Part shown: positions 1 through 8,230 of the stretch, in pieces | Layout: the number at the start of each line of letters is the position of its first letter | Numbering within the stretch: the first letter of the stretch is position 1 | Source: an uncultured Lachnospiraceae bacterium | GTDB taxonomy: Bacteria > Bacillota > Clostridia > Lachnospirales > Lachnospiraceae | Length of the DNA stretch: 41,655 nt | Assembly: GCA_947625755.1 (NCBI GenBank) | Contig: CANQPJ010000005.1 | Location: 79,832 to 121,486 of the forward strand | Direction: 5' to 3' | Translations under genes and position numbers: made by a program | Notes under the pieces: model-generated | The model's input: the letters and a program-made list of their open reading frames with translations, nothing else | What the model was told of the DNA's origin: nothing | Databases searched by the model: none

Positions 1-264
1 CACGCACATTGCCACACAATCAATTCCGATGGTATCATGTTTATCCAATACAAAAGCAAGTTTAATTTTTGTTCCTACACCGTCCGTTCCGGAAACCAGA
101 ATCGGCTCTTCCATGTTTTTAAATGCACTCATATCAAATGCACCTGCAAATCCTCCGATACCGCCTATTACCTCCGGTCGTACGGTTTCTTTAATAGAAT
201 CTTTTATAAGCTCAACAGATTTGTAGCCTGCCTCAATATCCACGCCTGCTTTCTTGTAATCCAT
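1..264 (-). CDS. purM: Phosphoribosylformylglycinamidine cyclo-ligase, N-terminal part
   Basis: PurM closes the imidazole ring of FGAM to give AIR in purine synthesis, using ATP in the cytoplasm. Only the first 88 or so codons are in the window; the gene continues past the left edge. The N-terminus [14 protein letters not shown] and the segment [14 protein letters not shown] are the family hallmarks, the latter being part of the ATP/substrate site. The start at 264 is preferred to an in-frame ATG at 273, because AGGAGG (275-280) is 10 nt from the former and only 1 nt from the latter. It follows purE by 33 nt, so the two are almost certainly cotranscribed. Confidence 0.95.
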   Translation of the reverse strand, partial: MDYKKAGVDIEAGYKSVELIKDSIKETVRPEVIGGIGGFAGAFDMSAFKNMEEPILVSGTDGVGTKIKLAFVLDKHDTIGIDCVAMCV

Positions 265-297
265 TTCAATCATTCCTCCTGAATATTTTAAGATATT

Positions 298-798
298 TTA
301 ATAATTTTTGTAACCTGTCTTTTTTAATCTTGCATCTTTCGATTCTACTTCATTCTTCATTTTTTCAGAATATTCTTTAACCTTTTTCAGTAATTCTTCA
401 TCAGATGTGGCAAGTATTTGTGCCGCCAGAAGCCCTGCATTCATCCCTCCATTAATAGCTACCGTCGCAACCGGCACTCCGGAAGGCATCTGAACGATTG
501 AATAAAGAGAATCAACGCCACCCAAATCAGATGTTTTCATAGGAATTCCAATCACAGGCATCTTGAATAACGCCGCACACATACCCGGCAGATGAGCTGC
601 CTTTCCGGCTCCTGCAATAATCACTTTTATTCCTCTGTCCTCTGCGCCCTTCGCCCATTCAAAAAATATATCAGGTTCTCTGTGAGCAGAAATAATAGTC
701 ATTTCATATTCTATTCCAAACTGTTCTAATATATCTGCAGCTTTACCCATGATAGGCATATCTGAATCACTGCCCATTACAATACCCACTTTTGCCAT
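298..798 (-). CDS. purE: N5-carboxyaminoimidazole ribonucleotide mutase
   Basis: PurE moves the carboxyl group of N5-CAIR to C4 of the imidazole ring, giving CAIR for PurC. The 166-residue length is typical of a class I PurE. Seen are the phosphate-binding GSDSD at residues 9-13, SAHREP at 37-42 with the conserved His39, and AGAGKAAHLPG near 62-72, where class I enzymes usually have Gly at residue 66 instead of Lys. No purK lies in the window, so N5-CAIR must be supplied from elsewhere, or the enzyme may use CO2 and AIR directly. The gene has an AAGGAG site, its own candidate promoter, and precedes purM by 33 nt. Confidence 0.95.
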   Translation of the reverse strand: MAKVGIVMGSDSDMPIMGKAADILEQFGIEYEMTIISAHREPDIFFEWAKGAEDRGIKVIIAGAGKAAHLPGMCAALFKMPVIGIPMKTSDLGGVDSLYSIVQMPSGVPVATVAINGGMNAGLLAAQILATSDEELLKKVKEYSEKMKNEVESKDARLKKTGYKNY

Positions 799-829
799 TT
801 CTTTCTCCTTAAACTTTCCTTATATAATA

Positions 830-849
830 AAATGTTATCTGTAACATTT
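830..849. promoter_or_regulatory. Inverted repeat in the purE leader
   Basis: A perfect 8-bp inverted repeat, AAATGTTA-TCTG-TAACATTT, lies between the candidate purE promoter and its ribosome binding site. It is not followed by a T-run, so an operator or leader structure is likelier than a terminator. It does not resemble the Bacillus PurR box. Function is inferred only from position. Confidence 0.35.
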
Positions 850-875
850 CTACACAATATTTCAAACCAACCTTT

Positions 876-904
876 ATTTTACCACAAAACCCCAGCTTCG
901 AAAA
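876..904 (-). promoter_or_regulatory. Candidate purE promoter
   Basis: On the minus strand an extended -10, TGTGGTAAAAT (hexamer at 876-881), is preceded after 17 nt by a weak -35, TTTTCG (899-904). The same TGTGGTAAAAT motif occurs before the DUF2079 gene. It would let purE-purM be expressed separately from the long upstream pyr-linked run. Confidence 0.45.
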
Positions 905-923
905 GACAATATATGACTGAAAT

Positions 924-2939
924 CTACATCTTTTTCTTTTCGAAGGGTTCATTTAACATTTCACATCCCTCCAGAACAAATCTTCCGTCCCGAATAATTG
1001 TAATTTCCTCCCCTGCTTCTGTCACTGCAACGATTTCTCCCAGCTCGTCATACGGAATCGTTATATCTGTATGACATCCAAAATATGCCTTGGAAATATC
1101 GGTATTTCTTAAAGCAGAAACTTCATTCTCTCTGGCAATAATTTCTTTCCCGTCAGGATTATATAACGCTACATCTTCCTCAAAACTATAACATGTGTCT
1201 CCCACAGCAAAATGAGGTCCCATTTTTTCTACAATCAGAATCGGGAGTTTATATATTACATCAAATTCATGCGCAATGACATACGCTGTCGTGTTGGTTC
1301 CTATTGCAAACTCACCAATAGGAAGCGTGTCGTGATTAAACATTACATTTTCTTTAATATATTTCTTATTCTCTTCTTCCGTATCAAAATTCTTACATGT
1401 ATATTCCTGTATCATTCCATCCAGAAATTTAATTTCCAAATCTTTAAATTTCAGTTGTCCCAGGTATACCTCGCTGACATGCAGTACTCCATTTGTTCCC
1501 TTCAACACGGGTGATGTAAATACTTCTCCCAAAGGAATATTGACATCTGCCAGACAGTTTTCAAAATTGGTCTCTTTTTCAGGATTTTCCAGATGGTGCA
1601 GCTCCACATTCATGTAAGTCTTATTCTTTCCTTTTCCAACCACTCTTACATGCTCTGCCTTATCCAGTACATCAATAATTTTCTGCTGGACTTTTCCATA
1701 TCGTTCTGCATCCAGTGTATTAATTTTCACTGTCGCATCAAACATTTCCTCGAACCTTTCACCAAATTCCGGAATTGGAAAAGCAATAATGGTGAAACTT
1801 CGCTCGTCACCTTTAATATATTTTTGAACAATCTGTACATACTCTGTTCTAAAATCCACACTTAACTTCTGTTGTTCTTCTGTCAGTGCCAGCGCTTCTT
1901 TTTTGTTTTCAGGTTCAAATGGATTTTCTCCAAAAATTTCAATGACGGCAGGTCCTGCCATTTTCCCGGCAATATCCTTTCTTTTCTCATATGACTGCCT
2001 TACCACTTCCAGTTTGCGCTTTTTATACGCTTTATCAAAATACAGCGCCTCATCAAACTTGTGGTCGAACCAATATTGCTTATTGGGCATAATGCTGTGA
2101 TACCCGTTCGGATAAATAACCGGACGAAGTCCCATTTTTTCAAAGTCAGAAACAGCAGACCTTATAATCCGCTCAAATCCTATGTTATATCGAATATCTA
2201 CAGTATTCTTAATCGATAAATCTTTTCCTGCATTTTCAAATCCACGCCTGTATCCCTCCGTGTAAACATGAGCCAGTAAATCAATCTTTTCCTGATTCAA
2301 ACTGTTCAGATACTCTGCCATTTTAATTTCATTTTGACCAATATACTCTCCATACTGATATAAATATCTGCTATCTGTTAAATCACTGTTTAAAATAATA
2401 TCCACCGCAAATCTTCTATCCGGATTTACAGCCTCATCTGTTTTGTTGTTAATAAAAATCTCAATGTTATCCTTTTCAAAAGAATAAATAATATCCTTTA
2501 TAATCTCATACTGTAATTCTTCTTTGTTTTCAAAATGATTATATATTTCTATGAACAGTTCCATCCGCAGCGTAACAATTTCTATTTCCTGTCGGTAAAT
2601 ATTCCCGATGACATCTCTTATCGTCTTATAAAGGTAGCATAAAACCTGTCCATACTCCTTACCAAGAGTTTTTACCGCATAAGATGGATTGGCAAAACTT
2701 GTATCATAATTTTCTTTATAAATATCTCCGTACAGCTCATCATTTAAATCTTTTAACCGGCTGATTGTATATTTTTCTAATTCATTATTTTTAACCTGCT
2801 CAAACACCCGGTCCAATTTCAGTATGAATTTTGAAACCGTCTGAAAATAAGATATATACTGCTCTTCCACCAGCGTTTCTGTCTGTATTTCTTTAATTCT
2901 GTCTACTGCTATCTGATAGCGTTCTTTAATAATATTCAT
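924..2939 (-). CDS. M29-family (thermophilic aminopeptidase-like) metallopeptidase with long N-terminal extension
   Basis: This 671-residue protein looks like a cytoplasmic metallo-aminopeptidase of family M29 with about 250 extra residues at the N-terminus. The C-terminal half carries the expected metal ligands in order: Glu472 in PLGEVFTSP, Glu543 in PIGEF, His576 in EKMGPHFA with Tyr584 after it, and the HTD motif (His623, Asp625). The N-terminal part is charged, helical and has no motif I know. M29 enzymes are usually near 400 residues, so the extension is notable. The ATG at 2939 has AAAGGG 7 nt upstream and is preferred to a TTG two codons earlier. It follows the DUF6142-like gene by 15 nt. 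Confidence 0.75.
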   Translation of the reverse strand: MNIIKERYQIAVDRIKEIQTETLVEEQYISYFQTVSKFILKLDRVFEQVKNNELEKYTISRLKDLNDELYGDIYKENYDTSFANPSYAVKTLGKEYGQVLCYLYKTIRDVIGNIYRQEIEIVTLRMELFIEIYNHFENKEELQYEIIKDIIYSFEKDNIEIFINNKTDEAVNPDRRFAVDIILNSDLTDSRYLYQYGEYIGQNEIKMAEYLNSLNQEKIDLLAHVYTEGYRRGFENAGKDLSIKNTVDIRYNIGFERIIRSAVSDFEKMGLRPVIYPNGYHSIMPNKQYWFDHKFDEALYFDKAYKKRKLEVVRQSYEKRKDIAGKMAGPAVIEIFGENPFEPENKKEALALTEEQQKLSVDFRTEYVQIVQKYIKGDERSFTIIAFPIPEFGERFEEMFDATVKINTLDAERYGKVQQKIIDVLDKAEHVRVVGKGKNKTYMNVELHHLENPEKETNFENCLADVNIPLGEVFTSPVLKGTNGVLHVSEVYLGQLKFKDLEIKFLDGMIQEYTCKNFDTEEENKKYIKENVMFNHDTLPIGEFAIGTNTTAYVIAHEFDVIYKLPILIVEKMGPHFAVGDTCYSFEEDVALYNPDGKEIIARENEVSALRNTDISKAYFGCHTDITIPYDELGEIVAVTEAGEEITIIRDGRFVLEGCEMLNEPFEKKKM

Positions 2940-2954
2940 TGACAAGCCCTTTCA

Positions 2955-3317
2955 CTATACAAAAACTAAATACATTCCCAAAATATAAATCCATATTACA
3001 GCGTTTGAAATTGTTCCTATGTATGTATATCTCATAAATCTGTTTTCTTCATCAAAACTTTTTATACCGATTCCAAATCCTACCGCAGAGGTAATCAATG
3101 CCAAAAACGTCATCAGCCCTACATATATCCCGGCATTTCCCCTCATTAAAATAGAAATCAGCACCGCCAGCAGAATCAGCAGCAGACTTCCCAATGCAAT
3201 CAGCGACGATATTTTTCCGCCCTTCGTATATTTCCTAAGAGGAATATGCTTCGCCAGCTTATCTTCTTTTTCATCTAATCTAATCTTTTTCTGTTTATCC
3301 CAAAATTTCCAATTCAT
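2955..3317 (-). CDS. Small membrane protein, DUF6142-like
   Basis: A 120-residue protein with a charged cytoplasmic N-terminus (about 35 residues, rich in Lys and Asp) and three hydrophobic segments near residues 35-58, 65-85 and 95-119. It resembles the DUF6142 family of small Lachnospiraceae membrane proteins, an assignment from memory of the pattern. No catalytic motif is visible. It sits 20 nt after the VanZ-like gene and just before the M29 peptidase gene, in the tail of the pyr operon. Function unknown. Confidence 0.6.
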   Translation of the reverse strand: MNWKFWDKQKKIRLDEKEDKLAKHIPLRKYTKGGKISSLIALGSLLLILLAVLISILMRGNAGIYVGLMTFLALITSAVGFGIGIKSFDEENRFMRYTYIGTISNAVIWIYILGMYLVFV

Positions 3318-3337
3318 AACTTTTTTGTTTACAATCC

Positions 3338-3793
3338 TTATATGTGTTTTCTTATTTTTGTCAGTTTCATGAAAATATAACCCATCAATCCTCCAACTGT
3401 ATTTAAGAATATATCATCCACGTCAAAAGCCCCCACCTTTGTCAATAACTGTGCTGTTTCTATTCCTATACTAAAAAGCATTGTCATAGATGTCACGCTT
3501 AAAAAATTCTTAAAAACTTTCCTTTTGGATATGGTTGGCAGTAAAAATCCAAATGGCATAAAACATACAACATTGCCTAACAGATTTATAATTGTAACAT
3601 GCAGACCGTAAGTATATCTCATATTCCAAAACCTGTTTATCTCTTTAAATAATGTCAGATTATACCGATATTCATCACTTACCATGGTTCTATCCAATGT
3701 TTCCGAAAAAAACATAAAATATAAGGCAAGTATCATGTACAAAACAAAAAACACTCTTCCGAAAATACGGACTTTCCTATTTGCCTTCGTCAC
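3338..3793 (-). CDS. VanZ-like family membrane protein
   Basis: A 151-residue integral membrane protein of the VanZ-like family, whose founding member gives low-level teicoplanin resistance but whose general role is unknown. Seen are about four hydrophobic segments, the motif NLLGNVVCFMPFGFLLP and the C-terminal pattern ETAQLL...FDVDDIFLNTVGG, both diagnostic of the family. The start is a GTG at 3793, preceded by GGGGAG and 7 nt; a GTG five codons upstream has no ribosome binding site. It begins only 18 nt after the pyrE stop. Confidence 0.85.
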   Translation of the reverse strand: MTKANRKVRIFGRVFFVLYMILALYFMFFSETLDRTMVSDEYRYNLTLFKEINRFWNMRYTYGLHVTIINLLGNVVCFMPFGFLLPTISKRKVFKNFLSVTSMTMLFSIGIETAQLLTKVGAFDVDDIFLNTVGGLMGYIFMKLTKIRKHI

Positions 3794-3811
3794 TTTGCTT
3801 CTCCCCACGTT

Positions 3812-4489
3812 TTATTTTGCACCATACTGCTCATAATATTTATCAATCGCAGCCTTTATCTCATCCGTGATTACAACTCTGCCATTACATTCTTTATTAT
3901 AAAGATGTTCTACAACATCTGCCATAGATACAATCGCATTTGCATCAAATCCGTACTTTTCTTTGATTTCTTCTAATGCACTTTTATCGCTTTCACGCCC
4001 TTTTTCCATTCTGTTAAGAGATACCATAAGACCTATAATTTCTACGTTTCCCTGCGCTTTTATAATTGGGAAAGTCTCCTCAATCGACTTCCCTGATGTA
4101 GTTACATCTTCAATCATAACAACCTTATCCCCGTCTTTAATAGGGCTTCCAAGAAGTATTCCCACATCTCCGTGATCCTTGACCTCTTTTCTGTTGGAAC
4201 AATATTTAATTTCCTTACCATATAATTCGCTAAAAGCAATACAGGTGGCAACGCCAATCGGAATCCCCTTATATGCCGGTCCGAATAACACATCAAAATC
4301 CGTTCCGTAGTAATCATAAATTGCCTTTGCATAATATTGTCCTAATTTATGTAATTGTGTTCCTGTTACATACAATCCCGCATTCATAAAGAATGGAGAT
4401 TTCCGTCCGCTTTTTAATGTAAATTCTCCGAACTTTAACACATCACTTTCAATCATAAATTCAATAAATTCCTGCTTGTAACTTTCCAT
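3812..4489 (-). CDS. pyrE: Orotate phosphoribosyltransferase
   Basis: PyrE joins orotate to PRPP, giving OMP for PyrF. The protein is 225 residues, in the normal range. The PRPP-binding signature appears as VVMIEDVTTSGKSIEE, and the N-terminal FGEFTLKSGRKSPFFMNAG contains the orotate/PRPP-contacting segment. The ATG at 4489 has AGGAGG 9 nt upstream; an earlier in-frame ATG at 4519 has no such site. It is separated from pyrD by the GT2 gene but lies in the same direction without a visible terminator. Confidence 0.96.
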   Translation of the reverse strand: MESYKQEFIEFMIESDVLKFGEFTLKSGRKSPFFMNAGLYVTGTQLHKLGQYYAKAIYDYYGTDFDVLFGPAYKGIPIGVATCIAFSELYGKEIKYCSNRKEVKDHGDVGILLGSPIKDGDKVVMIEDVTTSGKSIEETFPIIKAQGNVEIIGLMVSLNRMEKGRESDKSALEEIKEKYGFDANAIVSMADVVEHLYNKECNGRVVITDEIKAAIDKYYEQYGAK

Positions 4490-4563
4490 ATTCCAAAACC
4501 TCCTTTGATTACTCACCATGTAATATTTTTATTATCTTATCATAAAAACCTGCGCCTATTTTA

Positions 4564-5514
4564 CTATTTTACTTTTTTCGCTTTATCGTTATTTGTCTCT
4601 CCTATGATATAGTGAGGTCTCTTTTTTACTTCCATATATGTTTTCGCTAAATACTGTCCTATGATTCCCATACAGAACAACTGAATACCTCCAAGAAATG
4701 TAATAATACACACCAATGAAGGCCAGCCTTCAACAGGGTCTCCCCATATCCATTTACGCACCATAATAAATATAATGGCAATAAATGATATACAGGTAAA
4801 GAATACCCCGGTCATGGATGCAAACTGAAGCGGCACTTGGGAAAAATTAAAAATCCCATCTAATGAATACCGAAACAGACTCCAGAAGTTCCACTTTGTC
4901 TCTCCTGCTGCCCGCTCTACATTTTCGAACGCAAGCCATTTGGTTTTAAATCCTATCCAGCCAAAAATACCTTTGGAAAAACGGTTCTGTTCTCCCATTG
5001 CCACAATAGCATCGGCCATCGCCCGTTTCATCAGTCTGAAATCTCTGGAACCATCCACAATATCTGCATCCGATATTTTATTAATAATTTTATAAAACTG
5101 TCTGGCAAAAAATGAGCGGATTTTAGGCTCTCCCGCCCTGGTTACTCTTCTGGTAGCAACACTGTCATATTCCCCATCTTCCAAATATGTCATCATCTCC
5201 GGCAATAAAGATGGAGGGTCCTGCATGTCAGCATCCATAACAGCCACATAATCTCCCGTGGCATTACAAAATCCTGCATACATTGCAGCCTCTTTTCCAA
5301 AATTTTTAGAAAACGATAAATAAATTACCCTTTCATCTTCCTGTGCAAAGCCTTTTAATACGGACAGTGTTTTATCCTTGGAACCATCATCTACAAATAA
5401 CAATTCAAATTCATAAGTATTCATCTGGTTCATAACTTTTTTTAATTCATTATAAAAAATTCCAAGCACCTCTTCTTCATTGTAACATGGAATAATTAAT
5501 GAAATTTTTTCCAT
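4564..5514 (-). CDS. GT2 glycosyltransferase, polyprenyl-phosphate sugar synthase type
   Basis: A 316-residue family 2 glycosyltransferase of the DPM1/GtrB type. These transfer a sugar from a nucleotide donor to undecaprenyl phosphate at the inner membrane face. The N-terminal GT-A domain shows LIIPCYNEEE, LLFVDDGSKD, KNFGKEAAMYAG and VMDADMQDPP (metal-binding DAD). Two hydrophobic segments follow, near residues 228-252 and 264-290, ending in GQYLAKTYMEVKKRPHYII, a typical C-terminus for this group. It lies between pyrD (23 nt) and pyrE (74 nt). The DUF2079 protein upstream of pyrC is a candidate membrane acceptor partner, by inference only. The sugar is unknown. Confidence 0.88.
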   Translation of the reverse strand: MEKISLIIPCYNEEEVLGIFYNELKKVMNQMNTYEFELLFVDDGSKDKTLSVLKGFAQEDERVIYLSFSKNFGKEAAMYAGFCNATGDYVAVMDADMQDPPSLLPEMMTYLEDGEYDSVATRRVTRAGEPKIRSFFARQFYKIINKISDADIVDGSRDFRLMKRAMADAIVAMGEQNRFSKGIFGWIGFKTKWLAFENVERAAGETKWNFWSLFRYSLDGIFNFSQVPLQFASMTGVFFTCISFIAIIFIMVRKWIWGDPVEGWPSLVCIITFLGGIQLFCMGIIGQYLAKTYMEVKKRPHYIIGETNNDKAKKVK

Positions 5515-5537
5515 AATTTTTCACTCCTGTTTTAACT

Positions 5538-6440
5538 TTATTTCACCAGTCCGATTAACTGATTTATATCTTCTACATGATGCCTTCTCATATAATCTTC
5601 AATACCGTCAATTACTTCTATGGAAGCATTGGGATTGTTAAAATTCGCTGTACCTACAGACACAATTGTGGCTCCCGCCAGAATAAATTCCAAAGCGTCC
5701 TTTGCGGTGGCAATTCCTCCCATTCCAATAATCGGAATCTTTACCGCATTTGCTGTCTGGTAGACCATTCGGACTGCTACCGGCTTAATAGCCGGTCCGG
5801 ACAAACCTCCGGTTTTGTTTGCTAAAACAAATTTTTGATTTTCCACATCTATCTGCATACCGGTTAAAGTATTAATCAGCGATATTCCGTCAGCTCCGCC
5901 TGCCTCTGCTGCTTTTGCCATTTCTGTAATATCTGTTACGTTGGGACTCAATTTCATAATCACCGGCTGTTTTGCTGCTTTTTTGACTGCCTTCGTAATC
6001 GCCTCCACTGCCTTGGCATCCTGTCCAAAAGCAATGCCGCCGTGTTTTACATTAGGACAGGAAATATTGATTTCCAGTAAATCGACCTTTTCATGTCCTA
6101 ATTTTTCTACTACATCGATATAATCTTCCGTTGTTCTTCCACAAACATTCACAATAATATTGGTATCAAACTTTTGCAAATAAGGAATATCTCTTTTTGC
6201 AAACAGTTCAAATCCCGGATTTTGAAGTCCTACTGCGTTTAACATTCCGCCATATGTCTCTGCCACACGAGGTGTTGGATTTCCCTCCCATGGTATGTTT
6301 GCAACGCCTTTCGTAGTCACTGCACCCAATCTGTTTAAATCTACAAAATCTCCATATTCCGCACCGGAGCCAAATGTTCCGGAAGCTACCGTTACAGGAT
6401 TTTTAAATTCTACACCTGCAATTTTTACCATGGTGTTCAT
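5538..6440 (-). CDS. pyrD: Dihydroorotate dehydrogenase B, catalytic subunit
   Basis: PyrD (class 1B) oxidises dihydroorotate to orotate with FMN and passes electrons to PyrK, which reduces NAD+. The 300-residue protein has TVASGTFG at the N-terminus, NISCPNVKHGG with the catalytic-base cysteine (about residue 128) that marks class 1 enzymes, and the FMN-phosphate segments IIGMGGI and GATIVSVGTAN. The ATG at 6440 shares one base with the pyrK stop (TAATG), and AGGAGG lies 10 nt upstream inside pyrK. This indicates translational coupling of the two subunits. Confidence 0.97.
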   Translation of the reverse strand: MNTMVKIAGVEFKNPVTVASGTFGSGAEYGDFVDLNRLGAVTTKGVANIPWEGNPTPRVAETYGGMLNAVGLQNPGFELFAKRDIPYLQKFDTNIIVNVCGRTTEDYIDVVEKLGHEKVDLLEINISCPNVKHGGIAFGQDAKAVEAITKAVKKAAKQPVIMKLSPNVTDITEMAKAAEAGGADGISLINTLTGMQIDVENQKFVLANKTGGLSGPAIKPVAVRMVYQTANAVKIPIIGMGGIATAKDALEFILAGATIVSVGTANFNNPNASIEVIDGIEDYMRRHHVEDINQLIGLVK

Positions 6441-7234
6441 TATAGTTCCACCTCCTGTGCCAAAAATACCGGTCCATCTTTGCATATCCGCTTATTATAA
6501 ACATTGGTATGAGGGTCCTTCTCTTTGGATTGGCAGACACATGCCAGACATGCGCCAATCCCGCAAGCCATTCTCTCCTCCAAAGAAATCTGACACTCAA
6601 TATTGTTCTCCAAAGCATATTCCTTGATTGCCCTTAACATTGGTATCGGACCACATGCATAAATTACATCTCCCTTTACTGCCTGCTCTTTTATGGCGTC
6701 AATAACTGTTCCCTTTGTGCCTGTACTGCCATCTTCTGTTGCAATGTATAAGGTTCCATTATTTTTCAATTCTTCCGTCAGAAACAACTCATCCCTATAT
6801 CCTGCAACTATCTGAACATATTGTTGCGGCTCTAATTCATTTTTCAATGCTATTGTGTTGAGAGTCTCTGCCAGTCCAACCATTGGAGGAATACCGATTC
6901 CACCTCCAATCAAAATTGCTTTTTTTCCTTCCCTTACGGTAAAACCGTTTCCAAGTGGTCCTATCAATGCAATCTCATCCCCTGCCCTGTAGGCAGACAT
7001 TTCCTCTGTACCTCCACCTACTACACGGTAGACGATGCGAATTGTACTCTGCTGCTTATTTATCTGACATATACTGATTGGTCTCGGCAGTAATTTTGCA
7101 CTATCCTTGCAGTAGACAGAAATAAATTGCCCTGCCGCCGCCTCTTTTGCAGCCTCTGTTTTTATCACCATGCTGTAAATACCGGTACCAATACACTCCT
7201 GACTTACAACTTTTGCAATTTCTTTTTTTCTCAT
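6440..7234 (-). CDS. pyrK: Dihydroorotate dehydrogenase B, electron transfer subunit
   Basis: PyrK carries FAD and a [2Fe-2S] cluster and links PyrD to NAD+. The 264-residue protein has the FAD-binding RPISI motif, the NAD-binding GGGIGIPP, and a C-terminal cluster motif MACGIGACLACVCQS followed by a further Cys near KRICKDGPVF. The ATG at 7234 has GGAG 7 nt upstream; a GTG two codons earlier is too close to that site. It follows pyrF by 54 nt and overlaps pyrD by one base. Confidence 0.96.
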   Translation of the reverse strand: MRKKEIAKVVSQECIGTGIYSMVIKTEAAKEAAAGQFISVYCKDSAKLLPRPISICQINKQQSTIRIVYRVVGGGTEEMSAYRAGDEIALIGPLGNGFTVREGKKAILIGGGIGIPPMVGLAETLNTIALKNELEPQQYVQIVAGYRDELFLTEELKNNGTLYIATEDGSTGTKGTVIDAIKEQAVKGDVIYACGPIPMLRAIKEYALENNIECQISLEERMACGIGACLACVCQSKEKDPHTNVYNKRICKDGPVFLAQEVEL

Positions 7235-7288
7235 ACACACTCTCCGGTTTTTTCATTTAAATCATGTATTATATTATCACATTCTGCT

Positions 7289-8209
7289 TTATTTAAAAAT
7301 AGAACGAATGTCCTCAATCATATCAATTACCGCCTGTCTTGATGCATCTGCATAATTTTCTGCACCAAACCCGGCATACTGTTCCTGTTTGTACGCGCAA
7401 ATAATTCCTCTGGACGAATTTACAATCGCTCCCAGTCCATCTTCATTAAAATATGGTTTTAATCCTTCTGCCGTACCACCCTGCGCACCATAACCGGGTA
7501 CTAAAATATAACTCTTTGGCATAACTTTACGGAGAACTTTTCCCATTTCAGGGTATGTAGCTCCAACCACTGCTCCAATATAGCTGTATGTATCCCCCAT
7601 ATGCTCTTCACCCCATTTTGCAACCTGCTCACCAACCCATTCATACAAAGGTCTTCCGTCAATGATTCGGTCCTGAAATTCTCCACTGGATGGATTAGAT
7701 GTTTTCACTAAAATGAACAATCCCTTCTTTTCTTCCTTGCAGACATCAACAAATGGCTTAATTCCATCCGTTCCAAGGTATGGATTCACCGTAGCAAAGT
7801 CTTCATCAAATAAGGAATATCTCTTACTTCCTACCTGAACCTTGCCGAGATGTCCTGTTGCATATGCTGCAGATGTGGAGCCAATATCCCCACGCTTCAC
7901 ATCGCCAATAACTACCAAATCTTTTTCCTTTGCATACTTTACAGTCTTATCAAATGCAGTCAATCCCGGAATACCAAACTGCTCATACATCGCAATTTGT
8001 GGTTTTACTGCCGGAATCAAATCACAGGTTGCATCGATAATTCCTTTATTATACTGCCATATTGCTTCCGCTGCTCCTTCTAACGTTTCACCATATTCGC
8101 TAAACGCCTTCTTTGTAATATGCTCCGGCAGATAACTCATCATTGGGTCAAGCCCTACCACCACCGGCGCGTTTGTCTTTTTAATTTTGTCTACTAACTT
8201 ATTAATCAT
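7289..8209 (-). CDS. pyrF: Orotidine 5'-phosphate decarboxylase (type 2)
   Basis: PyrF decarboxylates OMP to UMP, the last step of the pathway. The 306-residue length and the motifs DVKRGDIGSTS (about residues 103-113, containing the catalytic Lys/Asp tetrad) and VKTSNPSSGEFQD identify the longer type 2 subfamily rather than the roughly 240-residue Bacillus type. The ATG at 8209 has AGGA 7 nt upstream; the adjacent GTG at 8212 is an alternative. It follows pyrC by 21 nt. Confidence 0.96.
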   Translation of the reverse strand: MINKLVDKIKKTNAPVVVGLDPMMSYLPEHITKKAFSEYGETLEGAAEAIWQYNKGIIDATCDLIPAVKPQIAMYEQFGIPGLTAFDKTVKYAKEKDLVVIGDVKRGDIGSTSAAYATGHLGKVQVGSKRYSLFDEDFATVNPYLGTDGIKPFVDVCKEEKKGLFILVKTSNPSSGEFQDRIIDGRPLYEWVGEQVAKWGEEHMGDTYSYIGAVVGATYPEMGKVLRKVMPKSYILVPGYGAQGGTAEGLKPYFNEDGLGAIVNSSRGIICAYKQEQYAGFGAENYADASRQAVIDMIEDIRSIFK

Positions 8210-8230
8210 CACTTTTTCCTTTCCGGTAAA

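Noticed and set aside
799-923. Purine riboswitch before purE
   Set aside because: No paired loops or conserved junction of the guanine/adenine aptamer could be made out in the leader.
896-945. CTTCGAAAAG/CTTTTCGAAG inverted repeat across the M29 gene stop
   Set aside because: Perfect 10-bp arms but a 30-nt loop and no T-run; one arm lies within codons for the Lys-rich C-terminus. Probably coincidence, at best a weak terminator.
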